From Macropodus opercularis (lineage: Eukaryota; Chordata; Actinopteri; Anabantiformes; Osphronemidae), in contig CM061104.1 of assembly GCA_030770545.1 (NCBI GenBank), positions 17,617,001 through 17,681,000 on the forward strand: a stretch of DNA of 64,000 nt. Direction: 5' to 3'. The notes under the pieces were generated by a model. It did not search any database. It was not told the origin of the DNA and was given only the letters and a program-made list of their open reading frames with translations. Shown piece by piece: positions 48,201 to 58,256 of this stretch. A program made the position numbers and the translations under genes. Within the stretch, counting starts at the first letter, position 1; the number at the start of each line of letters is the position of its first letter.

Positions 48201-51200
48201 TCAAATGAAGGGTCAGCGGTTGTCCAGCAAACAAAAGGAAATTAATTCCTTTCAAAACTGTTATTAATTTTTGACCGAAATATCCCTGTAACTCTGTAAC
48301 TAATATAAACACGACTTTTGTCACATACATAAATCTCGTCATTAAACGACTTGTCTTGGTGAAGTGACTGTAAATCTAGACGCCGTGACACACATCAAAT
48401 GAGCGTCATGTTTCTTTTGGATGTGTGTGCGGCCTGTTTGCGTGGGATCGTGTGCTGTGTGGTCGGTTTTGTGTGTGAGCTGGGTGCTAAGTCGAGCCTC
48501 ACAGCTCTGTGATCTATGAGTCCAGATGCGTCGCCCAATTGACCATAAAATTGGCGTGCCTCTCTGGCTCCGGCAGCCCAGCTCTGGATGGCGGCTGACC
48601 TCTCATTACGCTCTTTCTTTCTTCCTCTCTCCGCCTGCCCTCGCCGCTCGCCGTGTCAGCCAGTGTGAACGAGAGCAACACTTCTGGAACCAATTAGAGC
48701 CGTCTGTTGCTAACTAGCGAGGGCTGATGAGATTCGCACGTGAGCGCTGAGTCGCCGCTTTTATTGTCCTCTGACTGCACATCTGCGCTGCTCAGGTGTT
48801 CAAAAGACAACTCAAGCCGTTCCCACGTTTTTCGTTTTCTCATCATAGAGCGTAATAAAACCTGAATGAATATATATATATATATATAAAAACATGCTTA
48901 TCCAATCAGCTTCGTCCTGATTTATGCTGCACATGCTGCACGGCTGTGTCACTTTGACAGCGCTGTACGTTTTATGCAGCCGTTTCCATAAGCGAATCAT
49001 TAGGCCTCAATTCAAGTCACGTTACATCAGGTTGAGCTGAATAAATGTCGTGGTTGCAGGTGGGGCTCAATGAAAATGCTCACAGTTTAATTGATATGGT
49101 TCCTGACATATTTGTGCGTTTTCCTCAGAACTATGGCAAAAAAAAAAGCAAGGAACCACCTCCAAACTTTGAGTCACTGTAATAATATATGGGTCTGAGG
49201 CAGGAGGTGGACGGCCAGCTCTTTGTTGCAGAGGGGGGTGTTTTGAAGTCGAGCCAATCAATTAACAGTCACTTGAAATAGAGGAGGGGAAATTCACATT
49301 TAATTGTATTCAGGCTCATGCGGCCGTATTGGGAAAACCGGGGGGGACTACAAAAAAGAAACTACAAAAACTAGGTCGGTTTGTGGTCCTTCAAACCCAG
49401 TGGTGTGATATACTGCACCCTTAAAGCTCGCAGTGGTATTTATAGTGGCTCTGGAGATTTCCCTTGTAAAGCTGCAGGCTTGACCTGTAAACCAGGGCTG
49501 CCTCTCGCTCCCAACCGCCCACTCTCCCGCCCGGACCCGCGGAGGCCTCGGAGGCTGGAAACGGCGTTTTGTGCGTTTGTTGTCAGATGGTAGGAGCGTC
49601 TGTGGCTTTGAAGTTGCTTCCTAACTCTGTCAGCCACGTTCACTAAGTCGTTGTTGGGAACAGGATGCACAAATACAACAAAACCGTCTTCCACCGCTTC
49701 TTCCCCGTAGGGGTCGCCGCCCCAGCTGCCTATGGGCGAGAGTCAGGGTCCACCCTGTACAGGTCGCCAGTCCGTCGCAGGGCCACACATATAGACGCAC
49801 GACCAGTCACACGCACACTCACACCTACGGGCAGTTTAGAGCTGCATGTCTTTGGACTGTGGGAGGAAGCCGGAGACCCCGGAGAGAACCCGAGCAGACA
49901 CGGGGAGAACATGCAGACTCCACAGAGAAAGGCCCCCGGTCGCCTCCGGGAACCGAACCCGGAGTGAGGCGACAGTGCTCGCCACCACACCACCAAACAT
50001 TTTGACTTCAATGCATGAAATAAGTATTTCTTCAGCATTTCTCCGCATAGATCCGTTGCTGACGCTGTGTCTTGTGCGTATTTTTGCTTTTGGGAATAGT
50101 TGTGAGAGACTAACATTGAATATGAAGTTCTGTGTTTAATGTACAGTCAGGTGGACTTGGTTACTGGGCTTGATTGGCAGTTTGGCCACATTATCACCAC
50201 ATTTAGAAACCGTTTCAGACCTTCTGAGCAATTTAATTCCACACACAGTGCAGCTGCCGCCGGCCACTGTAACACATTCTGTATAATATGCTAATCGGCA
50301 TGACATCATTTGGCAGCTTCAGTGGCCAAATCATAGTTTGTACCCGAGAGCAGTTTCAGCTCCAGACGGCTCATTTAAGAACCTAGATTTGCTTTTGATT
50401 TGTATCCTTTTAGCCTGTAAACTGTGTTTACAGTGACATAAAACTGAGAAAAGCATCAGATTTTTATATTTGAGACGTTACAAACGTTCAGTGTTCAGTG
50501 CAGATGCCAAAGAATGTGACGTCTCACTTAAACCTTGACTTTAAACTCTGTGACTGTGGCTTTGACAAAATCTCAGCAGGAACCTGTTTAACTTCAACAA
50601 CGTATTTGTTTTTTATTGCAGAGCTGTCGGATGTGATTGCATATATGACGCTGTGTTATGCGTGTCCGCGTGCTCTGTGCCGGCTGTCGGGGGGGCATGT
50701 GTGGAGGTTGGACTGTAATGAGGCAGCGCGTGGTCGTGTTACTGTGTGGGCCCCAGGTTTTGCCCGAAGGCACAGTGAAACCTGCTGCGCAGCAGAAAGT
50801 AGACACTGTATATCCGAGAGTAATTAAGCAGCTATCCTCTAAAAAACAGCCAGTAACTGCTGGTGGAGTTCGTTTCAGATGAGAGCTCGTAAAAATACAC
50901 CTGTCTTCGGTGGGAGAGAAGGGAGAGACAGCTCCTCAGCGGTTGGTATTGGCTGCTTCAAATTCAGCTTTCTGGGTGAGGAAAATGAGCAAAGGGAAAA
51001 GATCTTGACATGTTATTTCCAAAACTTTTGTGTGACGTTTTTATGGTAGGAAAGGAAACAAATATCACCAAAATAGGCAAATAATAAAAAGTCAAAGGAG
51101 CTTTTACACAGTCTAGTTCACAAAATGATCAGTTCGCTCACACAAGGTTGATACACGAGATGCAAACTTGAATCTACATAATCCTCCTGAATGTAAAGTA

Positions 51201-54200
51201 TAAAAACAAGCCACATGGAAAACCTTGGTGCTGATACTGTTTTTGCCCTTTTCTGACGGACTTTGAAGGGAAAGATAAAAGCTTCACGGTCAAAGGGAGA
51301 GGTCAAACAATATAATGAAGTTCATGTCAAACACAAAGGCCCAGGCAGCAGCTTCATCATCAGCTCACTGTGAAAGGAAAGATTTCACCCTCCCACCGTC
51401 CGAGCCGAGAGAGGCGAGATAAGCCTGAGTGGAGTCAGGGGTCTGTGTTATCTGAGAGCCTTCTTTCCACTTGCTAGATCTCAGGTGCGTGAGGTTAGCG
51501 GCCTTTTCTTCTTTTCTGTGTTTGGGCCAGGAATGTGTGGTAGCAAAAAGCAGCGCTGAGCTTCACAGGACTGTTTGGTGCTGTGGAAACTCTGCGAGCA
51601 TGACATCATCTCAGAGCATGCAGAAATGGAAAGGAAAGGAAATCTCCTCCCCGGGAGAAAATGGAGGGATTTGAAAGAGAAATGCTGGGTATGACTGTTC
51701 CGTTGGAGTAAACAGTGGGGTGGTCGGCCGTACACAGTGTGAAATATTATCACTCAAAGTGCAGGGGATCGTGTCCGTCAAAGAGTAACCGCTTGGTTTA
51801 TGTTGTCAAACCACTTGCCAGGTAAAGCTATGGAAATCTAACAGCAATTTGCCCTTTGGGATTTAATGTCAGCATTTAGTTTGGCTTTGGTGGAGTGAGT
51901 CTCGGTGGCCAGCTTTCTTAATTTGTCTTCCTATTTGCGCTTTAATTCAGGGGCGACGCGCTACAGTCCTCCAGTTTACGACGCCGCCTCAGAGCCAGCA
52001 CGTCAAGCTGATTGAGCCTGTTTTAATTTATTTCTCCTTCATCAAAATCCAAAATGGGCAAGAAGCTGATTTCCCAGAACTCAAAACACCAGAACGCTCA
52101 CATATTCGAAACGCAGTAAAAGGCTACGATGAAGTTCAAATATAAAGAAGTCAAAGGCTCTTACAGTAAAATCAGTCAGAGGGCTGAAGAGAGGCTCAAC
52201 ATATTAATTCTGCAATCTTTATTGTGACGCAACCTTTCATCACTATGAATGTCTTCCCCCGCTCGTTGGCCTAGTGGCTGACAGTCACACGTGTGATACA
52301 GAAGTGCTGGGAAGTAAAATTCTCCATGCTCCTTTTTCACAACAGTCCAGTGAGAACAGTACAGCAACGCGGCTGAGGTGAGCTGGAAAATGCGTCTTGC
52401 TGCCAAGGTTTGGACAGCCTTGATGTCTAACGTTGGGAAAGTGGGAATAGCCCCTGTCAGACAGATTGGGCCACGATAAGCTCCTTCCCCACGTCCAACT
52501 ACAAAGATACTACAAGCGTCGTCTTTCTACAGAGACCTTCGGTTGTGACGGGGCTGCGTCTGCTCATACTGATCTTACTATTTCTTTAGCTTATGTTTGA
52601 TACTCTGTCCTTTTAAAGACGCCGCATCACCTCCGTGCCAGGCTCCACAAACTCTAATGTGCATGTGTAAAACTCGGATGGCACGTGGCACAGACTCATC
52701 CCTGACTCAGGCTGACTCACTGTTAGTGTGTGGTTGCTTTGTCAGACCCTTGACCCTCAACTTTCTAGCGTGGCCACCACAAACCCAGTTTGCTCTGAAT
52801 GCTTGTTCTGGAGTAGCTGCAGCACACAGGTGTCTGAAAACGAGCTTCTGACCTGGACCTGGAACAGACATCTTTCAAGTGTTGTGGTTCTAGCGGATGG
52901 GACACGACTGTCCTGATCACAGTCGTACTATTTGTGTTGGATTATGCCAGACTGGAAATGTTCATTCCTACCTCTTTGAACCCAAAGTGCCACACATTTG
53001 GCTGCGGCGGAGCGGTTTCAAACTCCACGGAAGGAATGTTTGTCTAAATGTCAGTGGATGGATGGAAGGCGACGGGTCTCGTAGATGTGGAAGTAGTTGA
53101 TCAGTAGTACTGATGTCTTCTCTGTCACATGTCACATGAACACTGTTCCGCTTTCTGCTGACCAATGGGCTTTGTCCCGCCAGAAATCTATGGTCCTGAG
53201 GAACTGATGATTTCTGTTATTAGGGCTGAAGCAATGCCGCACTTCTGGGGTCTGACGTGAATTTAAAGGAGCTGAGATCTGACAGTCCCAAGAGTTCGTG
53301 GTCTGTTTTCAGTGAGATATAATAGTTTGGATGGGTTGTTGACCTTACAAGTGACCTTCTAGCAGACACATGGTAAATGAGTACAAACGCCAGATGTGAA
53401 ATGGAAAACCTCTAAACAACTGCATCATTCTAAATTGGCCTATCATCAGACCCCTTCGCGTTTTCTGTGATTTGTCCGCGAGGCAGCCCCCGCTTCACAT
53501 GTGTTTTGTCAGTCTGCACAGTGTGTGTGCGTGCGTGGGAGAGGGGCTGCGTTTCTCAAGGCTGTGCTCCAGAGCAGGCGCTGCTCTGCCTCTGCGGCAG
53601 TGTGCTAACCTGGGCACCGCGTCCTTCCTGTGCCGTATAGACGACGGCGTGCTGTGCGTGTGCGTACACGTGTTATGCAGTCATTTAAAGATGTGACACT
53701 TCTCTTGGCATCTTTGAGCTGCTGAACCCAAGCTGTGAACGCAGCATTGACTTGGAATAAGTTGGAATAGCACCTCGTTCGTTAACATCCATTTATTTAC
53801 ACGTTCAGCAGCAAAGTAGTGACATTAGATTTGATTTGGAGTCATTTTAATTTCCAGCTGGCAGATATAAGTCTTTAAACTCTCTTTCTGGCTCAGATAC
53901 AGTATCTGGCGCTTCCTCCTCTGTGTTTACCAGCTAGTTGCTAACTGTGACAGTGTGCTGCTTGGTGCTGAGCGCATTTGCTGTATCAACAGCGAAACTG
54001 ACAGATTGTGTCAAAGAAATAGAAAATGTCAACAGTGAAACTACAGACTCACATTTCTGGGTGCAGATCAGTTATTTCTGCCATGTTGTCCTGGCTTGAG
54101 TAGCTCCGTGCTGTAGCTGTGGGTTCGGTGCGTATAAATATATAACAGCATCTCTGGTTTATTTTCTCCAGTTTAGCTCTGATGTGTCAAACACCACCTA

Positions 54201-57200
54201 CTCTGCATTGCAGCCAGGTTCAGACAAAAAGCCCCAAATTATTTTCCGCTACACTTCAGCCAGGGCTGGTGGGCTGTAAGCAGCCACATGGAGCGGGAGC
54301 TCTGGAAACATCCCATTACAGGTCATACATCACACGCCTGACAGCAGCCATTCCACTTTATTTTCATTTCAATCGCGTGTACAGCTGCGTCGGAGACTCC
54401 ATGTTAAGAAGTCGCTGGGGGCGTCAAAATGACCCCTGCAGGGTAAAATGCATCAGTGCACTCAGATCAATGCAAAGTTCAACCAGTTTGGATAAGATTG
54501 TGGCAGAAGTTTGTTTTTTTCTCATTATTGTTATCAATAAAAGTGCAGATGGCCTATCGTTAATGTTTTTACTGGGCTGAACTCAGGCTGCTGTAGGTTT
54601 AGGAGGTTATTACCCTCCACTATAAAGCAGAGCAGGGTTTCTTTGTATGACACAACTACTTAACTATTTGAATGTTCACTAAATAAAAATGCACGATACA
54701 ATGACATCGTTTGATGCAACTGTGTGTTAAAACAGGACTAATGCTTGCAGCATCTTGAGAAACCTGTGGTCATAGTGTCTAATCCCAGACTTACTCCATG
54801 AGGGTCAGGATCCCTCTTTTCAGAATGAATCGAGTGATAGATATTGATCTAAACGCCTGAGGTTCCTCTATCTGGGCGGTTTCATGATTTACATGCATAC
54901 AGTTCTATTTTCATTTCAAAGACTGGTTCTGACAAAGAGTAAACAAAGCTCAACAAAGAAGCAGAGGAACAGGAACCACATGGTCGTGGCTATTACCTTA
55001 ACACAGTACCTTCTGCCCAAAACAAAGGGAGTGTGAGTAGATTTGCTGAGATCTCTACTTCGGGACCCGTGGCGCTTATTTGTAGACGATCAAACTCGCT
55101 TCCTTCCACTGCGTAATCGGTCCCACATGGATTTCCTAGTGTCCATTAAGATGTGGCATGGCAGGGAGAACGAGGAGCGATGGGAGACAAATCGGTGCCC
55201 CCTGAACATACTGATTCGATGGAAACATCTGTCAGGATTCAGCCTGTGTGAGTGAAATGTGATTTGTGGGGCTCTGCCAAGCCGGCGCTCCGCTCGTCGA
55301 TCCCTATCCGTCTCTCGAGATGAACACAATGTAACTTCACAAATTTGTAATCTTCCATCTGTTTTTCCCTTTGAGGACTTTAGACTCACAGCCGTCGTGT
55401 ATGAACCTTATTAAGTGGATTTACCAGGAGCTGTGAAAAGACTTTATGCGCTAAGTATTAAAACAATCCCGATGTCAAGTTGATTTTAACTGTGGCCTTT
55501 ATTCCCGATTGCTTTGTGTGATACGACGTTGCCCACAAGCTCTAGTAAAGCTGTTGGAAAAATTAACAAGAAAACGTTGACTGAAGCTGAGACTCCGCCA
55601 CAGTTTAACTTGCGGCTTATCAACAGATTTCATGTGTACTCACACACCTGACAGAGTAAAGTTGAAGCAGCAGCGAACACTTCAGGCCGTTATTATGTCC
55701 TTTAAATCGCCCTCAGTAATAGATGGATGTTTTATTTTTATATCTACCCGTGTCATTCCTACACAGGCTCCACTGTACAGTATGGGAATGCACACACAAG
55801 ACAAATGGGTTCAACTGGATGTTTGATCTTTCTCAGTTCAAAACAAATTGCCTGAAACATGTGATGAACCACGTTGACCCCAGCGGAAGAGCAGTGAGTT
55901 TTAGTTTATTAAAAATGTCAAAGGCACATTTTTCATCCCTTAGCTTTGGTTTTTTTACTCAGCTTGATAAGTTTGTTGAGATGAGTATCAGGAGTTTATC
56001 AGTTCTTAAAGACTTATACAGTCAGGCTTTCATTGTTATATTGTGTCTGAATAATGTGATAAAAGCTAAATAACAAACATGGAGATGGAAGAATCCAAAT
56101 TCTTTGCAAACTAAGTAAAAGCTGTAACTATACTTGAGTTGACTGTACTTGAATATAGTTACTCACTTATACGTCATTTCTGGTTGAATTCAAATGTTGT
56201 TGTGAAATGTCGTGCCAACAGTGAAGAGGAAATGTAGAGCAAGTATTTAGAGGAGGTAAGAACCGAGCACACACGTCTTTAACCGTGATCTGTCCCTTCC
56301 TTCCCTTTGTGTTGGCTTTTTATGTGCTCACGGTGGGGAGGCAGGTAGCGAGAGGTAGGAAAGCAGAGAGAGGAGGCGTGTGGTGTTTTCCTTTCTCTCT
56401 TTATCTCAGAGGAAAACAGCTGCTGTGTCCAGGAGGAAACATTACTTTTTTTCCCATCAGGCTTTTTTGCCTGTGATGGACAGCGGCCTGGTTTTGGCTT
56501 GAGTTGCGATGTAGGATACAATTTATGGGCCAGAACTCAGCGAGGGGGGTGGGGGTGGTCAAGGGGCTTGTCTCTGGCAGAATCCCCCCCCCCCCCCCCA
56601 ACTCTCCAAATAGCAAGGTCCCCCATGACGGTGACCCGTTTGACCCCGTCGTGACAGCATCAGGGGAGAAGACCTGCTCCTCAACCTCTGAGACAGGCCG
56701 CATCTGAAGGGTCTCACTGTTTTCTTCCACTTACAGATTCACTTTCCCTGTTTTCGTTTGACTTCACTGGGTGTGAAAGGAAGCTGTCACACTTTATGTC
56801 TCTTTTATTTATGGTTGCTTTTTTTGAAATGTTATTTTTGTTAAATCATGTTGCAACAAACAAGGAAGTCACTTGAGGGAAGTGTATGAACATAGACTCC
56901 AACCAATATGGAGGACAGCAAATATTTAACTAATACTAACTGATATGTATAAAAAACATTCATATCCACATGTCATAAATGACATTAGAAACATAAATAA
57001 GCTCAGACAAATCAATTTTAGGCGAAAATGCACCCAGGGATCTGCATTTAATGAGAGCTTCTCAAAACACTGATGCTGTTGTAATGTACTTGTAGCTTCA
57101 AACTGTACCTTCCTGACACAGAGCAGCTGACGTCACACTTCACACATTAAAAGCTCGTGTGTCCTGATGTGTGTGTTCAGATTCTGTCTGCCGTCATTGT

Positions 57201-57319
57201 GACTGAGGTCTGACCCGCTTCCTGTCTCTCTTGTCCAGGCCTTTGTCTCCCTCTCTCTGCTGTACTGGGCTCTGCAGAGCTTCTCTCTGCTGCTCAGCAC
57301 CAAGAAGAAGACCACCTGA
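27089..57319 (+). CDS. agmo: Alkylglycerol monooxygenase (whole gene, 13 coding exons)
   Basis: An ER multi-pass membrane enzyme of the fatty-acid-hydroxylase superfamily. It uses tetrahydrobiopterin, O2 and a non-haem di-iron centre to hydroxylate alkylglycerols, which break down to a fatty aldehyde and glycerol (family knowledge). The 13 exons join in phase to 1338 nt, 445 aa, the same length as human AGMO. The eight-histidine signature is complete: HRTAH (130-134), HQVHH (143-147) and HHRVHH (218-223). E135 matches the catalytic Glu of human AGMO (E137; the numbering offset is -2 throughout). Membrane segments are seen at about 44-58, 117-129, 171-197, 330-345, 364-380 and 420-437. Landmarks are PWDSPWTWW, LGVDFGYYW, NLLYQFWIHTE and YCIDKNYGG. 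The start has A at -3 and G at +4. No truncation or frameshift is seen. Confidence 0.97.
27209..30331 (+). other. agmo intron 1
   Basis: A 3123-bp intron. Apart from a dispersed repeat at 27697-27835 it holds simple AT-rich sequence around 28560-28690, a short CA tract around 29090 and GC-rich complex sequence at 28850-29300. No exon is recognised. Confidence 0.8.
27697..27835. repeat. Dispersed teleost repeat copy
   Basis: GGACCACTTTATTAGGTGCA, TCTGTACAGTCTGACTCAG and TTCACTAGGTTATAATTTCT resemble a very common fish interspersed repeat known for its CACTTTATTAGGTACACCTG consensus (from memory). The copy is partial and diverged, and the class is not assigned. Confidence 0.55.
30332..30462 (+). 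CDS. agmo: agmo coding exon 2 (first membrane segment)
   Basis: Follows acceptor TGTGTGCAG and starts ATPFFVGLMLLELLVG, the first transmembrane helix, then GLTSLSAGMISRLPY. It is 131 bp and ends with two bases of codon 84 at donor GTGAGT. In the unspliced sequence the next bases form an in-frame TAG, so correct splicing is needed to keep the frame. Confidence 0.94.
30463..31169 (+). other. agmo intron 2
   Basis: A 707-bp intron with a short CA/TA microsatellite at 31110-31136 close to the acceptor CCCTCAG. Nothing else is recognised. Confidence 0.85.
31170..31321 (+). CDS. agmo: agmo coding exon 3 (first His motif)
   Basis: Encodes residues 84-134 plus one base: YLLMRGCELSAYVYVW, then WDSPWTWW, LGVDFGYYW and the HRTAH iron-ligand motif. 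It ends at donor GTAACA. The terminal G is the first base of the conserved Glu codon completed by exon 4. Confidence 0.95.
35690..36015. promoter_or_regulatory. Candidate PBX-PREP / PBX-HOX enhancer in agmo intron 3
   Basis: A second exact TGATTGACAG lies at 35851-35860, preceded by CCCATTACC. About 90 bp on is TGATTGAT at 35948-35955, the PBX-HOX consensus, followed by TGTAACTG, CTTAAGC and GCTATAAAAGC. The block is free of repeats. The motifs are direct observation. An enhancer role for meox2 or other HOX/TALE-controlled neighbours from within agmo is inference. Confidence 0.45.
36485..36530. repeat. Short remnant of a dispersed retroelement
   Basis: CCTGTGATGAGCTGGCATCC and TGTCCAGGATAC resemble the widespread vertebrate/fish repeat word 'tgatgagctggcgacctgtccaggg', as found in non-LTR element 3' regions. 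Only about 45 bp is recognisable, so the call is tentative. Confidence 0.35.
38412..38515 (+). CDS. agmo: agmo coding exon 4 (second His motif)
   Basis: Follows acceptor CTCTCCAG. Its first two bases complete Glu135. It encodes VAILWAAHQVHHSSEYYNL and TTALRQSLTQQFASW. HQVHH supplies three iron-ligand histidines (143, 146, 147). It ends in phase 0 at donor GTAGGA and is followed by an intron of only 86 bp. Confidence 0.95.
38602..38697 (+). CDS. agmo: agmo coding exon 5 (central membrane segment)
   Basis: A 96-bp phase-0 exon for residues 170-201: IFYLPLALAVPPSIFAVHIQ and LNLLYQFWIHTE. The hydrophobic run is the central membrane hairpin. FWIHTE is a strongly conserved superfamily segment next to the active site. 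Confidence 0.95.
38698..40816 (+). other. agmo intron 5
   Basis: A 2119-bp intron. A complex block at about 39490-39960, with a 162-codon chance frame through it (39439-39927), looks like conserved non-coding sequence rather than an exon: it has no family match and the minus strand is also open for much of its length. Confidence 0.75.
39495..39960. promoter_or_regulatory. Candidate conserved non-coding block in agmo intron 5
   Basis: Repeat-free, mixed-composition sequence with CTTTTAAAGTGACTGGGAG, TTATGGGCTTTTTTTGATGT and TCATGTAATTTATTGGCACG. Runs of AT and GC words of this kind are typical of vertebrate developmental enhancers. The call rests on texture only. Confidence 0.22.
40817..40883 (+). 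CDS. agmo: agmo coding exon 6 (third His motif)
   Basis: A 67-bp exon after acceptor ATTTCAG: LIRDLGPLEWVFNTPKHHRV followed by HH. HHRVHH supplies H219, H222 and H223 of the iron site. Human AGMO has NTPSHHRVHHG here. It ends with one base of Gly224 at donor GTCAGA. Confidence 0.94.
41158..41223 (+). CDS. agmo: agmo coding exon 7
   Basis: A 66-bp exon after acceptor TTTCAACAG: RNLYCIDKNYGGILIIWDRL then F and a split Gly. It matches RNRYCIDKNYAGVLIIWDKIF of human AGMO. It starts and ends in the same phase, so skipping it would preserve the frame but remove the loop after the last His motif. Confidence 0.94.
41345..41424 (+). CDS. agmo: agmo coding exon 8
   Basis: An 80-bp exon after acceptor CCTCCTCAG: TFAEEKDKVIYGLVFPINTF then QILYVQ. 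It matches human TFEAENEKVVYGLTHPINTF. It ends in phase 0 at donor GTCAGT. Confidence 0.94.
41829..41963 (+). CDS. agmo: agmo coding exon 9
   Basis: A 135-bp phase-0 exon after acceptor CTTTTAG, encoding residues 273-317. The conserved core is FSDKLSTFIKGPSWQPGKSW, aligned with human NKFSVIFKGPGWGPGKPRLG. The donor GTTTGT is weaker than the consensus. An overlapping longer frame (41614-42021) in another phase is a shadow. This is the least conserved coding exon apart from the ends, but length and core agree exactly. Confidence 0.9.
41964..43270 (+). other. agmo intron 9
   Basis: A 1307-bp intron with no recognised repeat or exon. Confidence 0.8.
43271..43387 (+). CDS. agmo: agmo coding exon 10 (membrane segment)
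   Basis: A 117-bp phase-0 exon after acceptor CTTGTGCAG: VTGKEVPHYPIWPLHLQ, then the hydrophobic VYVVIHFLLVLFIYHDLF and ENKM. Human AGMO shares VTGKEVP at the same place. It ends at donor GTACGT. Confidence 0.94.
43388..46149 (+). other. agmo intron 10
   Basis: A 2762-bp intron. A short alternating CG/CA patch (gcgcacgtgcacgcacacacgc) lies at about 43911-43940. The blocks at about 43660-44400 and 45160-45400 are complex and repeat-free and could include conserved non-coding sequence. No exon is recognised. Confidence 0.7.
46150..46232 (+). CDS. agmo: agmo coding exon 11 (membrane segment)
   Basis: An 83-bp exon after acceptor TATCCTAG: ILSQSAILGMTSYVLLTLTS then LGFIIDQ and a split Arg. It is a transmembrane helix aligned with human ALSQVTLLLRVCFIILTLTS and GFLLDQR. 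Donor GTACAG. Confidence 0.94.
46233..46996 (+). other. agmo intron 11
   Basis: A 764-bp, strongly AT-rich intron with no recognised element. Confidence 0.85.
46997..47102 (+). CDS. agmo: agmo coding exon 12
   Basis: A 106-bp exon after acceptor ATGTTCAG. Its first base completes Arg384. It encodes PMAAVLEMLRCVVMVTVQRF then SLMKPLFPSLAVPTE, against human AAIMETLRCLMFLMLYRFGH and LKPLVPSL. It ends in phase 0 at donor GTAAAA, before the 10.1-kb last intron. Confidence 0.93.
48871..48888. repeat. (TA)n microsatellite
   Basis: Nine perfect TA units within agmo intron 12. Confidence 0.95.
49705..49999 (+). repeat. Dispersed teleost retroelement copy
   Basis: The string of words GTCGCCAGTCCGTCGCAGGG, CACACCTACGGGCAGTTTAG, CTTTGGACTGTGGGAGGAAG, GGGGAGAACATGCAGACTCC and GGCGACAGTGCTCGCCACCA is the hallmark of a very common fish interspersed repeat, the 3' part of a non-LTR element or a SINE sharing it. 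The copy is long and little diverged, so it is relatively young. The CACCACACCACCAAAC end marks the usual 3' boundary. Opposed 97- and 128-codon frames across it are repeat artefacts. Confidence 0.75.
50260..50480. promoter_or_regulatory. Candidate conserved non-coding element in agmo intron 12
   Basis: A complex block with ATATGCTAATCGGCATGA (octamer-like ATGCTAAT), TGACATCATTTGGCAG and CAGTGGCCAAATCATAG, then CTGTGTTTACAGTGACATAA (containing TGTTTAC, a forkhead core). It is repeat-free and lies just after the retroelement copy. It is assigned by motif density and texture only. Confidence 0.3.
56584..56599. repeat. Poly-C run
   Basis: Sixteen consecutive C bases inside agmo intron 12, about 640 bp before exon 13. 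Its exact length is error-prone in sequencing. Confidence 0.95.
57239..57319 (+). CDS. agmo: agmo coding exon 13 (C-terminus)
   Basis: Follows acceptor CTCTTGTCCAG in phase 0 and encodes AFVSLSLLYWALQSFSLLLS then TKKKTT and TGA at 57317-57319. It is the last membrane helix with a short lysine-rich cytosolic tail. KKKTT, with lysines near the C-terminus, resembles a dilysine-type ER retrieval signal but does not match KKXX exactly. Human AGMO ends with a similar hydrophobic helix and a short tail. Confidence 0.93.
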   Translation, partial: AFVSLSLLYWALQSFSLLLSTKKKTT

Positions 57320-57780
57320 GTCGACGCGAGGCGACACAGACTGACCTTTGAAAGTATTAATTATTGATGTGATTGCACAGTAACATCTTTCCTGGTCTAA
57401 GCTACTAAATACAGCCTCACCTGTTTGTGCCACGTGGAAAAGCCTGACTGAACAGTTGATCCAGCGTCTCCAGGTCAGCAGAACGTTTCTAACTAAAGCC
57501 TTATTAATTAACCATAAAAAGCAGGTGCTAAAATTATTTTCTCTGTATTTCTCCTGTGCTTTTGTTTTAATTATACTTTTATAATTGCTTGCTGTAGTTC
57601 CAATTTAGGTACTAATCAATAATAATAGTTTATCATGTCTCATTTGCACCATGATGTAAATGCGTTATGCCTCGTCTATGCAACACGTACCTCCTAAAAC
57701 AAGCTTTTCTTTACCGCACAACTCTGTACAGTTTGTTTTTCATTTCTCATTCCAATAAACATTTATAATTTTACTTTACA
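57320..57780 (+). other. agmo 3' UTR and poly(A) signal
   Basis: AT-rich 3' UTR. AATAAA at 57754-57759 in the context CCAATAAACATTTATAATTT is the best poly(A) signal, giving a 3' UTR of about 455 bp with cleavage near 57775-57785. No earlier AATAAA is seen after the stop codon. Confidence 0.7.
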
Positions 57781-58224
57781 ACCTGACTTGTTTGATGCTC
57801 TAAAAAGGACCAAAACCCACTGAACGTCAAACAAGATCCAGGCTTTTGTGAGTCGTGTCGGCTCTAATCTGGTCTCCAAAGAGCAGCGTGTTCACATGAA
57901 TCCATTGTCCCAGCCTCCAGATCTTGTGTGGGAGTGATGAACAGTCCACAGCAGATGGTGCTATTATCGCCCGTCATTAGTCTCATTCAAATCGGCATTT
58001 TGTTTCCCACCGCCACCTGCGACCTCAAGACATTTACCAATGTACCGAGGTGGAGCATAAAAGGGGAAAAACAGGTGAGTGGTTTATCTAATGCAAAAAG
58101 GACAAGGTAATGTTTTTTTTCTTATTATGCAATGTTACTTTTCATATGAGCTTTTTTAATTTTACTGGAGTGTGTTATACGAAAAGGGGGTTGAATGTTT
58201 TGGTTCTGTCATTCATTGTAATAA

Positions 58225-58256
58225 TAGTGACCAAAACATTAGAACCACCTCCTGAC
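58225..58256. repeat. Scrap of a dispersed teleost repeat
   Basis: GTGACCAAAACATTAGAACCACCT resembles a word from a common fish interspersed repeat (from memory). The fragment is only about 30 bp, so this is tentative. Confidence 0.3.

Larger units (their letters stand above)
47103..57238 (+). other. agmo intron 12 (largest intron)
   Basis: A 10136-bp intron. It contains (TA)n at 48871-48888, a dispersed repeat at about 49705-49999, a candidate conserved block at 50260-50480 and a C16 run at 56584-56599. Elsewhere I see mixed sequence with no exon: the longer frames, such as 54182-54580 and the opposed pair at 49730-50116, are repeat-derived or chance. Confidence 0.75.

Noticed and set aside
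49730..50139. Opposed open frames of about 100-128 codons
   Set aside because: They lie over the dispersed repeat at 49705-49999; frames in repeat copies are not genes.
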